A DNA stretch of 5,794 nucleotides from NCBI GenBank assembly GCA_028064935.1, contig JAPTWT010000028.1, forward strand, positions 1 to 5,794. The letters run 5' to 3'. The DNA is from Gammaproteobacteria bacterium. Lineage in GTDB: Bacteria; Pseudomonadota; Gammaproteobacteria; Acidiferrobacterales; Acidiferrobacteraceae. Position 1 is the first letter of the stretch. Every line of letters begins with the position of its first letter. The notes below the pieces were generated by a model. It ran no database searches. It worked only from the letters and a program-made list of their open reading frames with translations, and was not told the DNA's origin. A program made the position numbers and the translations under genes. Below, one piece after another: positions 4,631-5,794 of this stretch.

Positions 4631-5188
4631 ATGGTGATGCCCAAAGAAGGAACGCTTGATTGGTTTTTTGAAATCGTTGTTTTACAAGACTTGCGTAAAA
4701 TGATTTACGACTCGAGGCTCCACTATCTCAGTTTCAGCCCAATGGCAACCGTGGTGGAGCTCCTTGGCGCCATTTATTATGACTTAGAGGACTTCCATGT
4801 AAGCGGCAAATCCGGAAAACGGTTCAACATGGCCCTACAGACAATACCGAGTCTTAACCGATACGCACAATACGTGGATTCAGCCCACGACCTTTATATC
4901 AATCTCCGCTGCGGCATGGTTCATGTGGGCCTGCCGGGAAACGGCGTAGTTTTTACGCAACGCAGCGACCCGAACGATGGCCAGCGTCATCTAAACGAAG
5001 ACCATTACCGTGGCGCTTTGCGCTTGATACTTGTCTGTGAGGATTTATACGAGGACATTGTCAAAGCTGTTACTTACGTTCGCAATGACCAGAACAAACC
5101 AAGAAACCTTACGGTGCCTTTCATGAATCCACACTTGTCGCCAGACTCCGCCCCCGTATCGACGTCGACCCATAACGCATCAGGATAA
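4631..5188 (+). CDS. Uncharacterised 185-aa protein with a HEPN-like RX4H motif
   Basis: The protein is largely helical, with DWFFEIVVLQDLRKMIYDSR (10-29), ATVVELLGAIYYDLEDFH (39-56) and a central YVDSAHDLYINLRCGMVHVG (81-100). R93-CGMV-H98 fits the RX4-6H motif of HEPN ribonucleases, placed as usual near the end of a helix, although the residue after Arg is Cys rather than the frequent polar residue. HEPN proteins often cut RNA in toxin-antitoxin and abortive-infection systems; that role is inferred here. The C-terminus (about 160-185) is Pro/Ser-rich and likely disordered. The ATG at 4631 has GAGG 8 bases upstream; a second ATG at 4637 is possible. It is the only gene in the window on the plus strand. 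No nucleotidyltransferase or antitoxin partner is adjacent. Confidence 0.75.
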   Translation: MVMPKEGTLDWFFEIVVLQDLRKMIYDSRLHYLSFSPMATVVELLGAIYYDLEDFHVSGKSGKRFNMALQTIPSLNRYAQYVDSAHDLYINLRCGMVHVGLPGNGVVFTQRSDPNDGQRHLNEDHYRGALRLILVCEDLYEDIVKAVTYVRNDQNKPRNLTVPFMNPHLSPDSAPVSTSTHNASG

Positions 5189-5267
5189 TTTACGCTACAA
5201 GGCAAGAACTTTCTGCGGACTACCGTGCCCCACAAGCAGAACCGCCGGTCGCGGCTTCCCCTGTCGG
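5189..5267. other. Convergent gap
   Basis: These 79 bases lie between the stop of the plus-strand 185-aa gene and the end of the minus-strand frame that continues the AlpA-like gene. A weak GCCG-GTCG-CGGC hairpin (5244-5255) is present without a T-run. No clear terminator or gene is seen. Confidence 0.4.
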
Positions 5268-5381
5268 CTATAGGCCCTTATACTTCTCCCATATGGCCGC
5301 CTCACCTATCAGGACGGGCACCTTGTCCTTGTACCGGCGCGGTTGGGGCTTTGCGATTGCCCGCGCGGGCAGGGCCGCCAA
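5268..5381 (-). pseudogene. In-frame continuation of the AlpA-like gene beyond its amber codon
   Basis: After the TAG at 5382-5384 the same frame stays open for 37 codons (LAALPARAIAKPQPRRYKDK, then VPVLIGEAAIWEKYKGL) to a TAG at 5268-5270. It starts with Leu-Ala, as expected after the DVEAW of AlpA-type proteins, so it is probably the original C-terminus. It has no start or ribosome binding site of its own apart from a TTG directly after the stop. Confidence 0.5.
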
Positions 5382-5543
5382 CTAGGCCTCGACATCGGAC
5401 TGACGCCAGCGCAGAGTGGCGGAGCCGGGGACAATGACGGGCGCCGGGGCAGACGAGCTGTTTCTCGCTAAGCGCAAATAGACGCCTCTTGGCGTTGTCC
5501 CCAAGACCGCGGCGAGGTCTTTGGTGGTCAGCAGCTTGTCCAT
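5382..5543 (-). CDS. AlpA/excisionase-family helix-turn-helix protein (53 aa), probably truncated by an amber codon
   Basis: MDKLLTTKDLAAVLGTTPRG and VYLRLARN (1-28) form the helix-turn-helix, and VPGSATLRWRQSDVEA (38-53) the wing and the start of the last helix. This is the winged MerR-like fold of AlpA and phage excisionases, which bind DNA to control integrase expression or excision of prophages and islands. The ATG at 5543 has a perfect AAGGAG 6 bases upstream, which rules out longer frames starting near 5603. The gene stops with TAG exactly where the family has Trp (DVEaWL); the neighbouring paralogue at 5670-5794 reads DVEEWL. A single TGG to TAG change would explain this. Either the last helix is lost and the gene decayed, or a suppressor tRNA reads through. 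It lies downstream of the other helix-turn-helix gene on the same strand, 126 bases apart. Confidence 0.75.
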   Translation of the reverse strand: MDKLLTTKDLAAVLGTTPRGVYLRLARNSSSAPAPVIVPGSATLRWRQSDVEA

Positions 5544-5549
5544 GGAGAA

Positions 5550-5555
5550 CTCCTT
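5550..5555 (-). promoter_or_regulatory. Ribosome binding site that fixes the AlpA-like start
   Basis: AAGGAG on the minus strand lies 6 bases before the ATG at 5543. Together with the family's usual N-terminus (M-x-K-L-L-T-T-K-D-L) it fixes this start. Confidence 0.75.
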
Positions 5556-5635
5556 GGTTTCGCTGCACGCTACCATGCCACCGGCGTAGCCAGCGGCGCA
5601 CAATCTTACCGGGCCAGCTCCGCGCCTTTCGGTCC

Positions 5636-5665
5636 GGAGATGTATCTCCCGCGTATCAGCGCGGG
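5636..5665. repeat. Two abutting inverted repeats between the helix-turn-helix genes
   Basis: GGAGAT-GT-ATCTCC (5636-5649) and CCCGCG-TATCAG-CGCGGG (5648-5665) each have perfect 6-base arms and share two bases. The second begins 4 bases after the stop of the right-hand gene and could act as a terminator, though no U-run follows. The first has the symmetry of an operator and lies upstream of the AlpA-like gene. Confidence 0.5.
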
Positions 5666-5669
5666 CAGC

Positions 5670-5794
5670 TTACCACCACTTCTGGCTGAAGTCGGTCGGA
5701 TGCTCCTGCGGCGGAAGCACCTGCACGCGGCGCTCGCGCAGCCACTCCTCGACGTCCTTCTCGAAGAAAAGCACCTTGCCAGAAGGTAGGCGCA
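5670..5794 (-). CDS. Helix-turn-helix (excisionase-like) protein, C-terminal 40 residues (5' end outside window)
   Basis: The visible end reads RLPSGKVLFFEKDVEEWLRE followed by RRVQVLPPQEHPTDFSQKWW and TAA. RLPSGKVLFFEKDVEEWL is the wing strand and final helix of small excisionase/AlpA-type DNA-binding domains (helix-turn-helix family 17 style). The recognition helices lie beyond base 5794. Its DVEEWL aligns with the DVEA-stop of the next gene, making the two probable paralogues or related regulators of one mobile element. The last 20 residues are a Pro-rich tail ending in two Trp. Confidence 0.75.
   Translation of the reverse strand, partial: RLPSGKVLFFEKDVEEWLRERRVQVLPPQEHPTDFSQKWW

Noticed and set aside
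1..5794. CRISPR array, insertion sequence or integrase gene
   Set aside because: There are no regularly spaced repeats, no transposase motifs and no tyrosine or serine recombinase frame in the window. Island status is argued only from AlpA-like genes and cargo.

Overview
This window looks like part of an accessory (defence-type) island in a GC-rich bacterium, probably a proteobacterium. The host assignment rests only on base composition, AlpA-like regulators and the style of the type I methylase; there is no rRNA, tRNA or housekeeping marker to fix the species. Almost all genes run on the minus strand, so the biological order reads right to left. The right edge (5794 down to about 5268) holds two AlpA/excisionase-type helix-turn-helix genes. 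The first is cut by the window edge. The second appears to be shortened by an in-frame amber codon at the position where its neighbour and the family have Trp. Genes of this type commonly regulate integrative elements and islands.

The middle holds a divergent pair around a 400-base non-coding region rich in palindromes. To the right on the plus strand is a 185-aa protein (4631-5188) with an RCGMVH motif that resembles the RX4-6H motif of HEPN proteins. To the left on the minus strand runs a set of small unfamiliar genes: a 110-aa very basic protein (4228-3896), a 233-aa protein with one membrane segment and a coiled coil (3804-3103), a 120-aa DUF4145-like domain protein that starts at TTG inside the previous gene (3140-2778), and a 388-aa protein with a possible PD-(D/E)XK nuclease signature near its N-terminus (2577-1411).

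Further left are a minimal M48-like membrane metalloprotease of 174 aa (1132-608), which has HEYGH but Gln where the third zinc ligand is normally Glu, and the first 180 codons of a type I restriction-modification methyltransferase HsdM (542-1), cut by the window edge just as the catalytic domain begins.

The set has the look of a defence-island cargo: a type I methylase, a candidate nuclease, HEPN/DUF4145-like domains, a membrane coiled-coil protein and a membrane protease. That these genes act together is a hypothesis from strand, order and overlap. Only the 3804-3103 / 3140-2778 pair shows physical coupling by overlap. The protease (minus strand) and the 185-aa protein (plus strand) share an identical 11-base extended -10 promoter core (TGGTATACTCG), which hints at common control.
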